64,000 nt of DNA from SIG603 sp964370775 (GCA_964370775.1 CAYJKT010000003.1:62001-126000), one strand, 5' to 3'; numbered from the stretch's first letter, positions 52,387 through 63,100 are shown. The notes: generated by a model not told the origin, from the letters alone. Numbers and translations are program-made.

Positions 52387-55300
52387 ATGAAATCCCAAAA
52401 CCTAAAGAGAATTTTGTCTATAGTTTTGGCGAGTGCAATGTTAGCTAGTTCAATGGTAACTGCAACATTTGCTACAGAGCAAACAAATAGCGGTGTTTCA
52501 ATTATCAATGAAACGACCGAAGACAAACCTACAAACCCTGTTGTAGATGATATCTTCAACACATTTGGTTGGACACCTGTAGAGGGCAAAGAGGAATATT
52601 TGTCTTACGAGTACACCATAAACGGAACAGACTATGTAGACTGTACCGCTAACCCTCAACCAATTGGCAATATTGATGCAGCGGCTGGAAAAGTAGGAGT
52701 TAGACTTAAAGGTCTTACAGAAGATGTAGCTAGCCCTACACTTTTTAATGAAGTTGCTTTTACATCTAACGATGACATTATCATGGACTTTGAAGATGAT
52801 GCTGATTTAGTTGGTTGGTCTGCTAGAACTGGTACAATTAAAAGAACTATGGATGTTTCAGCTAGTGGTTTATCTTCATTCTTTGTAGGCGGTAAATATA
52901 ATAACAATGCTAACAACCCAGCCTACACACATAATGTAAACTACACAGTTCCGGGTGGAATACAAAACGATAAATACCTAACAATGAAGTTCTATATAAG
53001 CAGTGATCCAGGTGACAGAATGTACATTATGCCGGGTACAGTCTTAGGCGACTATCACCACGGAATAGGCTTTGCTATTGGTGGCAAGGGTTCAAATGGC
53101 AGCTACCACGACCAAAATGTGAGCATTCAAGTAGGTAAACACGAAACATTTATCGAGACTGCTAGTGTTGGTTGGCACACAGTAATGTGGGACTACACAG
53201 CTACTGATTCAGTTGACCTTTACTATGATGGTGAACTAGTTGATACTATAACTACAGAAGAAGCTATCAGTAAATCTGGTAAAGCAACAACTTCAGCCGA
53301 GGGCTTTAGTAATATTCTATTACTTAACTCATGGATGAAGACAGAAAACACTCACTACATAGATGACGTTATAATCTCTAGCAACAAAGATGTTGCAATA
53401 GATGTAGCAGATGCACCAACAAACCCTGTAAACGATGATACCGCTAATACATTTGGTTGGACAAATGTTGCAGGATACGATAACGCTACAGACTATGAAT
53501 ACAGCCTAGACGGTGGCGGAACATTTATGACTTGTACATCTAACCCACAAAGCGTTGGCAACAAAGAATTAGATGCTGGCATGGTTATGGTTAGAGTTAA
53601 AGCAGGAAGTAATCCGTATGCAGGTGCTGTCCTTAGAAGCACAGAGATGTTCACAGACAGCTTTACAGAGGAATACCGTAATCTATTAAACCTAGTTACT
53701 CTAGCTAATGGTTTCTTTGAGGGTGACTACACAGATGCTACAGCATGGACAAACTTTAAAACTGCCCTAGCTAGTGCAAAGTTAATACATGAAGACAGCG
53801 CTAATGACGACATAATGGATGCAAGCACCTCACTTATTACAGCGGTTGACGAGCTAAAGAACTGCTTTAGCCTAGGCGCTAACTTAAGATACGACTTCGA
53901 GAAAAACGAGTCTGAACTTAATCCTTTCTCTTCACTTATAGGTGATTTCACAAAGGGTGAGCAAGCAAGTATGCACGGCAAAAATTTAACTGATAAATAC
54001 GATAACAAGTTCGGTGCAGCTTTAACTACAGTTCCTGTAGATGGAATGCACTCAGCATATGCACATTATACATTCCCTGTAGCGGTTGAAGACTATATTG
54101 CCGAAATCACATGGCAATCTATGGCAGAGCTAACAGGTACTACAGACATCATGCTTCTTGACGAAAGTGGAGAAAATGGTATAGGTCTGCGTTCAATTCC
54201 TGGTAACCAAAGTAATCTATTAATAGTAAAAATGGTTGACGGAGTTGTGACTACAGAAGACACAGAGATAAGAAGACTTAACAACAATGGCTATGCAATT
54301 CGTTGGGACTTCGCAAACCCAGATAGCGGTGTAACACTAACTCTTGACGGCAGACATATGGCTGATTTTGCTATGGATTCTTTCCAACAAATAGTAATCA
54401 AGACAGACATTACACATGATAACTTCGATGCAATAGCAGGCGAGGAAATTGCAATATTTGACAAACTTCTTTTAATAGAAAAGAACCCAGCAGTTTCTAT
54501 TGAAATTGGTGAGGATGAGGCTGATATAGGCTATTATGACACATATGAACTACAAAGAATTTTACTTGACATAGTAGGACAAGACCCAAGCTATGATTCA
54601 ACTGATTTACTAACATACACAGTAAATGAAGAAGGCAAAGATATAGTAGGCGTTACAACAAGTGGTAGCATAGAGCCATTTATGTTCGGCGAGGCTACAG
54701 TTACAGTAACTTCTACAAGTGGAGCAACTGACAGCATACTAATTAATTCTGTAGACCTAGTTTCAGAATCAGTATTCCTAACTTCTTCTCCTGTAACAGA
54801 TATTATAGCGATGGGAGCTCCAGGACAAGACACAAACAACTCTATGCCTGTTGAAGATATAGAGAATGTTAGACTAAATGTAGGAGAGTCTATAGTACTT
54901 AACCCAGTTATCTCTCCTGTTGGCACAACAGAAAGACACGTAACATGGGAGTCAAGCAATGAGGATGTATTTGTTGTTAGAGATGGCTTAGTTACAGCTG
55001 TAAACTATGGTACAGCTATACTTACAATTACAACTAAAGACGGCTCAAACCTAACTGATACTTGCGTAATCACAGTTGGTGATGACACACATGTGTTTGG
55101 TAAAGAAATTTTCGTTGCAACAGACGGCGACGATGTAAGCGGTGACGGTACAATAAATAACCCTTACGCTACAATCGAAAAAGCAAGAGACGTTATAGCC
55201 TCTTCAGCATTACCTATGGGCGGAGTAGTAGTCTACTTTAGAGAAGGTATCTACCAAATTACAGACACAATAAACTTTAATGAAGAGCATTCAGGCACAG

Positions 55301-58300
55301 AAGAGTCTCCAATTGAGTATGCAGCCTACAAAGACGAAGTAGTAAGCTTTAACGGTTCTGTAACAATTGACGCAACTGACTTTGAGTTAGTAGATTCTTC
55401 AAGCGATATGTACGACAGAATACACACAGATGCAGTAGATAAAGTATATTCAGTAAATGTTTCAGACCTAGGCGTTAAAGAAAGAGACGTTAGAATGCTA
55501 GGACATAGCTCTGGCGGTATCTCTAAATGGGATTTCTCTGACGGACTAAACTTTAGCCTTTCATACTACAGCATGGCACTTAACAACGAACCAATGACAC
55601 TTGCCCGTTACCCAGATGCTACTGCTCCTGACGACGGAACAATCAAGGTATCTAAGTACACAGAGGCAGGTAGTTTCTCAAGAGGTTGGGAAAACGACGC
55701 AATTATTGCTGGTTGGGGTGAGCCTTATGTAGAAGGACTAGAAGACTCTACATTTGCATTCACATCTTCAAGCTTAACAGCAGAGCAACTAGCAAAATGG
55801 CAAGCTTCAATAGACCCTGATACATCTGTTGAAAACGCTGGTGGACAAGGTGCTTGGATGTTAGGTTACTGGGGTTCATCTTTCTCTGACCAAACAGTTC
55901 CAATTCAATCAATAAATGGAAACGAGGTTAAATCAGCACTTATCAGCCACTATGAAGTAAACGCTAACAAGAGTAAATTCTATGCTTTCAATATTTTTGA
56001 AGAATTAAGTTCTCCTGGCGAGTGGTATATAGACCAATTAAGTGATCCAAACAACTTAATGCTATACTTCTATCCACCTACAGGAACAGACATGAGTGAC
56101 GATACAAACAAAGTAAGCGTTCCTGTTCTTGACACAGTAATGATCAGCATAACTAACGCAAACTACATCACATTCGATGGCATCGACATGGCAAACATGA
56201 ACAACGGTGTATTTAATGTTTCTGGCGGTAGCTATAACTCAATCGAGAATGCCGACATTACAAACATTGCAGGCACACTTTCAAGAATTGACAACAGTTC
56301 AGAAAATCTAGCTAAATTTAACGGCTTTAATATGTGTGATATCGACAACATAGACGGCGGAATTTCCCTAGGCGGTGGCGATACTTACAACCTAGAGCGT
56401 GGATATAACTATATTAAAAATTCAAGCATAACAAACTTTAGTATGCAGAACCAATCATACAACCCAGCTATTGGAATGGGCGGAGTTGGTAACATAGTTT
56501 CAAACTGTATTCTTTCAGACGCACCTCACAATGGTATGCAGTTTAACGGTCCTGAATCTCTAATGGAATTTTTAGAGATATTCGATGTTCTTAAAAAGAC
56601 AGGCGACCAAGCTTGTATCTACACTGGTCGTGATACTCTAAATCGTGGTTCAGTTATCAGAAACAGCTATTTCCATGACGTAGCTCATGGTTCAGTTGAA
56701 AACTCAGGCGTTTACCTAGACGATGGTAAAGGCGGAGTATTAATAGTAGACAACGTATTTGAAAATACTTCATGGGGTCTAAAATCATCAGGCGGACGTG
56801 ACGTTGACGTTATAGGCAACACTTTTATCAACCAAGATATGGGTTATGTTACAACACCTGTTGGATATGTAGGTTCAGGTAGCTGGTATACTCACGGATT
56901 AAACCTAATTTGTAGCCCAAGCAACTATGATGCAGTAGCAACAGCTCCATGGCAAGATCCAAATTCAGCTTACGGTAGATTTGAACTTCTTTGGGCAACA
57001 CTAGAGGACGAACCTCTAAAGAGTAAGTACAGCTCAACAATTGACAACACATTTATAAACATAGACCGTACAAAGGGCGTAAACGATACAGAGGCAAGTA
57101 TAGGCTACAATATCTGGTGTAAATACTGGAAACTTGAAGACTATGAAACAATGATGAGCTATATCTGGGACTGGATGTTCACAAAGAATAATAACGACTT
57201 CTCAAACCCAGAAGACGGCAAAGAGTTTAACACAGGTTCAGTTGATGCTTCTTACAAGACAAGATTTGACTTTAGCCTAACAGTAGGCGACGGCATGGGC
57301 GAGGTTTCAGACAGCTTTACTGGCGTTGTAAAAGGCGTTACTAAAACTGCTATCGCTACAGCAGCTAAGGGTTACGATTTCGTAAACTGGACAGATGCAA
57401 GCGGTAAAGTTATAAGCACAAACCCTGTATATATCACAGAGATGACTTCTAACGTTTCACTAACTGCAAACTTTGCAGAGAAGCCAGAGGCACAAACTTA
57501 TGAAGTAACAGTAACAGACGGTACAGGTTCAGGCTCTTATGAAGAGGGAACAATTGTAAACATCACAGCTGACACAGCAGAAACAGGCATGGAGTTTGAC
57601 AAATGGGTAGGTAATGTAACATTTGCAGACGAAACAAGCATGACAACAAGCTTTGAAATGCCAGCAGAAGAAGTTTCAATCACAGCAACTTATAAAGCTA
57701 AAGAGCTTCCTCCAGTTGATACAGATTCTACAATCATTATCGAGACAGAAAAAGCTCAAGCAGGCGACGAGGTTATGGTTGACATCACACTAGAGAACAA
57801 CCCTGGTATCACATCAATGAAATTAGTAGTTGATTATGACGAGGACATGTTAGAGCTAGTAGGTGTAACATTTAATAAAGAGTTCGGCGAAATGACAAGC
57901 GCTTTCGAGACAGCAGATGCAAATTCAGTTTTAATTCTAAACTGGGTTGACGGAACAAAAGATTTCGACACAGCTGACATGACATACGCAACACTTAAGT
58001 TCAAAGTTAAAGACACAGCAACAGAGGGCGACTTAAGCATTACAGCTTCTTACGACCCAGAAGATGTATTTAACATGAACCAACAAAATGTAGCTTTCGA
58101 CATTACAGAAGGTAAAGTTGAAGTTGTAGAAGTAGTTATGGGTGACACAAACTCAGACGGATTTATCAACAATAAAGACGTTATGGCGCTACTACAATAC
58201 ACATCAAACATGGGAACTGATATCGATATGATGGCAAGTGACCTAAACGATGACGGCGTAATCGACAATAAAGATGTAATGGTACTATTCTTAATGGTTT

Positions 58301-58314
58301 CAGAAAGCTTCTAA
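52387..58314 (+). CDS. Giant secreted beta-helix protein with C-terminal cohesin and dockerin
   Basis: 1975 residues. Signal peptide ~1-30. Two copies of the ~75-residue module (DDxxNTFGW...CTANPQ, near 50-110 and 345-410), a lectin-like region between them, a helical stretch (~430-500), a second lectin-like region (~510-690), Ig-like BIG2 domains (~700-900), a pectate-lyase-like beta-helix (~904-1590, starting KEIFVATDGDDVSGDG), two bacterial repeats of the InlB type (~1626-1770, GYDFVNW and GMEFDKW), a cohesin-like domain (~1777-1912) and a type I dockerin (last ~58 residues, two Ca loops GDTNSDGFINNKDVM and SDLNDDGVIDNKDVM). It is likely extracellular, polysaccharide-binding or -cleaving, and able to join other cohesin or dockerin proteins. 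Paralogue of 20632-25899. Confidence 0.87.
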   Translation: MKSQNLKRILSIVLASAMLASSMVTATFATEQTNSGVSIINETTEDKPTNPVVDDIFNTFGWTPVEGKEEYLSYEYTINGTDYVDCTANPQPIGNIDAAAGKVGVRLKGLTEDVASPTLFNEVAFTSNDDIIMDFEDDADLVGWSARTGTIKRTMDVSASGLSSFFVGGKYNNNANNPAYTHNVNYTVPGGIQNDKYLTMKFYISSDPGDRMYIMPGTVLGDYHHGIGFAIGGKGSNGSYHDQNVSIQVGKHETFIETASVGWHTVMWDYTATDSVDLYYDGELVDTITTEEAISKSGKATTSAEGFSNILLLNSWMKTENTHYIDDVIISSNKDVAIDVADAPTNPVNDDTANTFGWTNVAGYDNATDYEYSLDGGGTFMTCTSNPQSVGNKELDAGMVMVRVKAGSNPYAGAVLRSTEMFTDSFTEEYRNLLNLVTLANGFFEGDYTDATAWTNFKTALASAKLIHEDSANDDIMDASTSLITAVDELKNCFSLGANLRYDFEKNESELNPFSSLIGDFTKGEQASMHGKNLTDKYDNKFGAALTTVPVDGMHSAYAHYTFPVAVEDYIAEITWQSMAELTGTTDIMLLDESGENGIGLRSIPGNQSNLLIVKMVDGVVTTEDTEIRRLNNNGYAIRWDFANPDSGVTLTLDGRHMADFAMDSFQQIVIKTDITHDNFDAIAGEEIAIFDKLLLIEKNPAVSIEIGEDEADIGYYDTYELQRILLDIVGQDPSYDSTDLLTYTVNEEGKDIVGVTTSGSIEPFMFGEATVTVTSTSGATDSILINSVDLVSESVFLTSSPVTDIIAMGAPGQDTNNSMPVEDIENVRLNVGESIVLNPVISPVGTTERHVTWESSNEDVFVVRDGLVTAVNYGTAILTITTKDGSNLTDTCVITVGDDTHVFGKEIFVATDGDDVSGDGTINNPYATIEKARDVIASSALPMGGVVVYFREGIYQITDTINFNEEHSGTEESPIEYAAYKDEVVSFNGSVTIDATDFELVDSSSDMYDRIHTDAVDKVYSVNVSDLGVKERDVRMLGHSSGGISKWDFSDGLNFSLSYYSMALNNEPMTLARYPDATAPDDGTIKVSKYTEAGSFSRGWENDAIIAGWGEPYVEGLEDSTFAFTSSSLTAEQLAKWQASIDPDTSVENAGGQGAWMLGYWGSSFSDQTVPIQSINGNEVKSALISHYEVNANKSKFYAFNIFEELSSPGEWYIDQLSDPNNLMLYFYPPTGTDMSDDTNKVSVPVLDTVMISITNANYITFDGIDMANMNNGVFNVSGGSYNSIENADITNIAGTLSRIDNSSENLAKFNGFNMCDIDNIDGGISLGGGDTYNLERGYNYIKNSSITNFSMQNQSYNPAIGMGGVGNIVSNCILSDAPHNGMQFNGPESLMEFLEIFDVLKKTGDQACIYTGRDTLNRGSVIRNSYFHDVAHGSVENSGVYLDDGKGGVLIVDNVFENTSWGLKSSGGRDVDVIGNTFINQDMGYVTTPVGYVGSGSWYTHGLNLICSPSNYDAVATAPWQDPNSAYGRFELLWATLEDEPLKSKYSSTIDNTFINIDRTKGVNDTEASIGYNIWCKYWKLEDYETMMSYIWDWMFTKNNNDFSNPEDGKEFNTGSVDASYKTRFDFSLTVGDGMGEVSDSFTGVVKGVTKTAIATAAKGYDFVNWTDASGKVISTNPVYITEMTSNVSLTANFAEKPEAQTYEVTVTDGTGSGSYEEGTIVNITADTAETGMEFDKWVGNVTFADETSMTTSFEMPAEEVSITATYKAKELPPVDTDSTIIIETEKAQAGDEVMVDITLENNPGITSMKLVVDYDEDMLELVGVTFNKEFGEMTSAFETADANSVLILNWVDGTKDFDTADMTYATLKFKVKDTATEGDLSITASYDPEDVFNMNQQNVAFDITEGKVEVVEVVMGDTNSDGFINNKDVMALLQYTSNMGTDIDMMASDLNDDGVIDNKDVMVLFLMVSESF

Positions 58315-58328
58315 AACAAATAATTTTG

Positions 58329-58358
58329 GGCAAGGATAAACTCCTTGCCTAATTTTTT
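58329..58358 (+). terminator. Terminator of the second beta-helix gene
   Basis: GGCAAGGA (58329-58336) pairs with TCCTTGCC (58342-58349), followed by TAATTTTTTG. Confidence 0.85.
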
Positions 58359-58363
58359 GTGTA

Positions 58364-58555
58364 TGTAGGGGCGGATATTATCCAGACGTGTTGATTAGGA
58401 TTAGTGATGTAGGGAACGGTCTTGACCGTTCCCTACATCAATTTGTGCGTTTTAACGAATTAATTTTAAATCAAAAATCCTAAGAAGCACAAAGTAAATT
58501 TTCAATAGTCATTCACTCTTCACCTTTAGTCCTTAGTCAAATAAGACCCTCCCCT
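58364..58555. repeat. Composite TGTAGGGG repeat with a perfect 30-bp palindrome (E13)
   Basis: A truncated left end (TGTAGGGGCGGATATTATCC, 58364) joined to CAGACGTGTTGATTAGG is followed by a hairpin at 58408-58437 whose 14-base arms (TGTAGGGAACGGTC / GACCGTTCCCTACA) flank TT. A tail with TTTTAACGAATTAATTTTAA and TTCACTCTTCACC heptads ends near GACCCTCCCCTA. Confidence 0.8.
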
Positions 58556-58681
58556 AATATATTTGAGCAAATTTAGCTTTAATCCGTACAATAATTTTCT
58601 TGCATAAACATACTACTCGATGTATAATAGTAACAAAACAATAGTTAATTGTTGATATATAACAAGAAAGAGGCACGTAAT

Positions 58682-59320
58682 ATGTTTGATGATATAAGCA
58701 AAAAAGTATTAGATAAATTGTCGTACACATCTACCTTGGGAAAAAGTTTAAAACAAATATCACTTTCAAAAACACCACTTATTTAATTTTAGAAGATATC
58801 GCAAGATATAGGTCTACATATGTTGAAACACTAATCAGTGAGAATATTATAGGTTCAAGATTTAAAAGTGATTATTCAATAATACGTAAATTCAATTAAA
58901 CGATTACTGTTGGTGGCGGATTCAAACAATGCTTTAATGATGTTTTGGGTTTTAGAATGAAACTTGACAGTTATCCTACTGAATTTCCTGAGTATTTTAG
59001 AGTAGCTGATTTGCGAAACGGAAAACAAAAAGATGATGGTTACAGGGCAATACATCTTTATTATCAAAGAGATAACCTAGCATATCCAATTGAAGTACAG
59101 TTGTGGTGCGGTAAAGACTTTGATTTTAATATTTGGTTGCATAATTCTGCCTATTTCTATTGGCGCTATGCTTTTAGTTATTGGAAGAGAAATAAATTTT
59201 ATAAGTTTATTTGGAGGAATTACTATCGCTATTCAATTGTTTCTATTATTTATTACAATCCTCCCAACAGAAAGAGCATTAAGAAAAAACTTTGATAAAT
59301 ATGGTAATCGAAAACAATGA
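58682..59320 (+). pseudogene. Decayed RelA/SpoT-type gene joined to a membrane-protein fragment
   Basis: A start at 58682 opens a 35-codon frame ending in TAA; the similarity then continues in another frame from about 58789 (LEDIARYRSTYVETLI), is cut by a TAA near 58897, and resumes with FKQCFNDVLGFRMKLDSYP, DDGYRAIHLYYQ and PIEVQLWC, the RelA/SpoT nucleotidyltransferase signature. After WLHNSAYFYW the match stops, and a different frame encodes two hydrophobic stretches and LPTERALRKNFDKYGNRKQ, like the end of an SdpI-type membrane protein. At least one frameshift and one stop make the synthetase non-functional; two unrelated remnants appear fused. Confidence 0.72.
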
Positions 59321-59334
59321 GCTTAATGCACAAA

Positions 59335-59592
59335 TTAATCATCCGTTATCCCTAATAAATAATCTGATGTTGTATCCAAAATTTTCACAAATATCTTAAG
59401 TTCAATATCTGTTATAAATCTTTGTCCTGATTCAATTCTTTGGATTGCATTTTTATCTATATCAAGTCCTGCTAATTGGAGTTTTTTTGAAAGTCCATTT
59501 TGAGATAATTTAGGGTTTACTTGTTTTCTTAAAAGTGCAATTTTTTTACCACTAATATTACATGTTCCATCTATATTTTTATTTTTATACAT
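59335..59592 (-). CDS. XRE-family helix-turn-helix regulator
   Basis: 85 residues from the ATG at 59592 (AAAGGAG upstream). HTH segment GKKIALLRKQVNPKLSQNGLSKKLQLAGLDIDKNAIQRIESGQR, then FVKILDTTSDYLLG, typical of phage- or TA-like repressors. It is divergent from a small gene at 59688, with repeated operator-like sequences between. Confidence 0.87.
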   Translation of the reverse strand: MYKNKNIDGTCNISGKKIALLRKQVNPKLSQNGLSKKLQLAGLDIDKNAIQRIESGQRFITDIELKIFVKILDTTSDYLLGITDD

Positions 59593-59606
59593 ATTAACTC
59601 CTTTTT

Positions 59607-59674
59607 GACATTTACTGCTTGTTTTTATTTTATTATGTGCTATAATAAAATAAAAAAGACATTTACTAGATGTC
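59607..59674. promoter_or_regulatory. Divergent operator region with repeated GACATTTACT
   Basis: GACATTTACT occurs at 59607-59616 and 59658-59667. The second copy is part of a dyad GACAT-TTACTAG-ATGTC (59658-59674). Between them TTGTTT (59619-59624) and TATAAT (59641-59646), 16 bases apart, form a rightward promoter. Likely the XRE protein's own control region. Confidence 0.55.
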
Positions 59675-59687
59675 AAAAGAGGATAAT

Positions 59688-59957
59688 ATGAAAATAATTA
59701 AATTAATTACAGATTTATTTCCTAAAATTGAAAAAGAGCTAAGTAATGTATTTATTTTTGAATTAATTTCTTGTGATTTTTCGTTTTTGCATAGATTTCA
59801 TTTCTCATTAGGTTTATTGATACGAAATAAATATATAGGCTGTAATATTGTTTTGTTTAATGAATTTGTAAAAATAGGAATAATTCATGAAGATGATATG
59901 TCTGCGTTTATTATAGAATTATTCTATATTTATTGTAAGGAAAAATATTGTAATTAA
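59688..59957 (+). CDS. Small hypothetical protein, DUF6794-like
   Basis: 89 residues from the ATG at 59688 (AGAGGATAAT upstream; the in-frame start at 59670 lies in the operator). A segment HFSLGLLIRNKYIG followed by GIIHEDDMSAFIIE resembles the LGxxIRN...DDMS pattern of DUF6794-type proteins, but I am not certain of the assignment. Not membrane-like, no known catalytic motif. It is divergent from the XRE regulator; the pair could be a regulator with its target, though it does not look like a classical toxin. Confidence 0.65.
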   Translation: MKIIKLITDLFPKIEKELSNVFIFELISCDFSFLHRFHFSLGLLIRNKYIGCNIVLFNEFVKIGIIHEDDMSAFIIELFYIYCKEKYCN

Positions 59958-60127
59958 CTAATTAAAGTAATTTAGATTCTTATTTAATATAAATCAACTA
60001 CTCCACAAAACAATAAATTTTATTATTTACAGAAAGTTAATTAATTGCTATTACTTATTTCATTAGTTATATTGTATAATACTATGGTGAAAAATATATG
60101 TAAATAATATTATTTAGGAGTGAATCA
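59958..60127. promoter_or_regulatory. Leader region of the RND transporter gene
   Basis: AT-rich, no gene. A TATAAT at 60075-60080 with a weak upstream TTACTT (60051-60056, 18-base spacer) may be the promoter. TTAGGAGTG provides the ribosome site. Confidence 0.4.
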
Positions 60128-63100
60128 ATGTTTTCAAAATTTAGCGTAAAAAAACCTCTTACAGTCTATGTTTCTGTATTGATGGTAATTATTTTAGGCT
60201 TTGTGTCGTTCTCGAGCATGACACCAGACCTATTGCCCGGAATTAACCTGCCATATGCAGTAGTTATCACAACAAATCCTGGTGCAACACCCGAGGAAAT
60301 AGAAGAAGAAATAAGTAAACCACTAGAGCAAGCCATGGCAACGGTTGAAAATATCACAGCAATAAGTTCGACGAGTTCCGACAGTGTGTCTATGGTTATG
60401 TTAGAGTTTAACGACTCTGCTAATATGGATGCCATTGTACCCGATGTGCGAGAACAAATCAACTCGGTTTCAGGTGCATGGAGCGATATGGTTTCAACTC
60501 CTTATATTATACAAATTAACCCTAACCTACTGCCTGTAGGTGTTTATTCTGCCTCATACGAGGGAATGGACAGCATTGAGTTAACAAGCTTTTTAAACGA
60601 CACTATTTTAAGCGACCTTGAGGGTGTAACAGGTGTTGCGAGCGTTGATGTTAGCGGTAATGTAGAAGAAGAAGTAAGCGTATTAATCTCACAAGAAAAG
60701 ATTGATATTCTAAATGTGAAAATCAAAAACGCTTTAGACAAACAATTTGCCGAGGCAGAAATTGAACTAAACGAGCAAGAGCAAGAACTTGAAGACGGCA
60801 GAAACGAACTTGAAAGCCAGTCAGATTTATTAGACGACTCTCAATCAGCCGTAGAAGAAGGGCAAACAGTTCTAGCACAAGAGACAGCCAAGGCTCAAGC
60901 CGAATTAGTCGACCAAAAAATCGAGATTGAAAACACTATAGTAGAACTAAAAAGCCAAATTAGCACTGCAAATCAGTCTTTACCAATGCTAGAGCAAATT
61001 TTAGGTATCTTAGTTGAAGTTGGAATGCAGTACGACGACGCACTTGAAAACAAGGCAACACTTGAAACAAAACTTGCCGAGTTAGAGGCAATCGAGGCTC
61101 CAACTACAGAGCAAACTGCGGAAATCGCAAACATAAGAATACAACTAGGTTTACTTGATACCACAATAAGCGCATTAAACGCTACACTTTCTGCCTATGG
61201 TTATGAAATGGCTGACTTAGATGAAGCAATTGCCCAATATGAAGCCGACATAAAAATGATAACTGATGGTGTGGCTCAAATGGAGGCTACAATAGTAGAG
61301 CTTGAAAAAGCCTCTGTGCAAATCACAGCGGGCATGGAAGAGTTAAACAAGCAACAATTAGACGGCTCTATGGATCTTTCAGCTAGTCTATCACAAATAG
61401 TTGCTGGGCAATCTGCACTAGACTCCGCCCTACTTCAAATGGATTCAGCCCAAACACAAATCGACAGTGCAAAAGATCAAATTGAAGAACAAAGAGAAGC
61501 TGCCTACAAACAGGCTACACTTGATATCACCATGGATATGGTGTCTCAAATTCTTACAGCTCAAAACTTCTCAATGCCAGCTGGCTACATCACAGAGGAC
61601 GGCGTTGACTACCTTGTTCGTGTAGGTGAAGAGGCTGAAAGCCTTGAAGATTTTGCACAATTACCTATACTTAACACAGGTCTTGACGACGTTGGAATTG
61701 TAAGACTAGAGGATGTTGCTGATGTATTTGTAAGCGATAATTCGGCAGAGGTTTATGCAAAAGTAAACGGAGACGACTCTTTAATGCTTTCTTTCACAAA
61801 GCAATCTACCTTTGCTACAAAGACAGTTTCAGACAATTTATCTGTTGAGTTTGAAAACCTTGAAGAAGAGTTTGAGGGTTTATCTTTTGCAAAACTTAAC
61901 GATCAAGGCGACTATATCGACGTTGTTGTTGGAACTGTTATGAACTCACTTATTAGTGGTGCGGTCTTAGCAATATTGATTTTGATATTCTTCCTAAAAG
62001 ACTTAAGACCAACATTTATTATAGCTTGTTCAATTCCAATTTCTTTACTTTTCGCAATTGTTCTTATGTACTTCTCTGGAATCACACTAAATATTATATC
62101 ACTTTCTGGTCTTGCGGTTGGTGTTGGTATGCTAGTTGATAACTCGGTTGTTGTTATCGAGAATATATACAGAATGCGTGCAAATGGAGAGTCTGCCTTA
62201 AACGCCGCCGTTAAAGGTGCAAGTCAAGTAGCAGGTGCAATTGTTTCATCTACCCTAACTACTGTTTGTGTGTTCTTGCCTATAGTTTTTATAGAGGGAA
62301 TTACAAGAGATTTATTTGTAGACATGGGTCTTACAGTTGCTTATTCACTGCTAGCTAGTTTGATTGTCGCCTTGACTTTAGTTCCGGCTATGGCATCTGA
62401 CATGCTTAAAAAAGAGAAGAAACCTAAAAGCTTTATATTAGACAAAGTTACAAACGGATATGAAAGATTAGCAATTAAATCACTTAAACACAAATGGGTC
62501 TGCCTAGGTCTTTCTGTGGTTCTATTGATTTCAAGCACAGCAGTGGCTCTTTCAAGAGGATTTATATTCATGCCTAGCATGAGCGGTACTCAAATTTCTG
62601 TAACGGTTACAGGCCCTGAGGATGCAACTTTTGAAGAAATGACAGAGCTAGCAGACGAGGTTAGCGCAAGAATTATGGAGATAGACGAGGTAGTAACCGT
62701 AGGTGCTTCGATAAGTTCAGGCAGCACAGGTTCAATGTCAATGATGTCTATGACGGGAGGTAGCGGTTCATCGGCTAGTATATATGTGACAATCAGCGAA
62801 AACTCTTCAAGAAAAGACAGCGTTATATCTGCCGAGATTGTAGAAAAATGTGCGGATTTAGATGCCCAAGTTGAGGCACAAGGTGCTATGGACATGGGCT
62901 CTATGCTAACTTCTATGAGTGGCGAGGGTATATCTGTTAAAGTTTATGGTGAGGACCTAGACAACCTTATAGCAGAGTCAGACAGACTACAAGAAGAGTT
63001 AATAAAAGTAGAGGGAATTGCAGAAGTCACTACAAGTATAGCAGATGCAAACCCTGAAATCAGAATAGTAATAGACGAAGAAAAGGCTATGGAAGAAGGC

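Noticed and set aside
5671..58555. CRISPR array from repeated TGTAGGGG sequences
   Set aside because: Copies are far apart in separate spacers, of unequal length and palindromic, without regular unique spacers or cas genes.
58945..59295. Intact short RelA/SpoT protein
   Set aside because: Similarity extends upstream across a stop and a frame change, and the end runs into unrelated sequence. A functional synthetase is unlikely.
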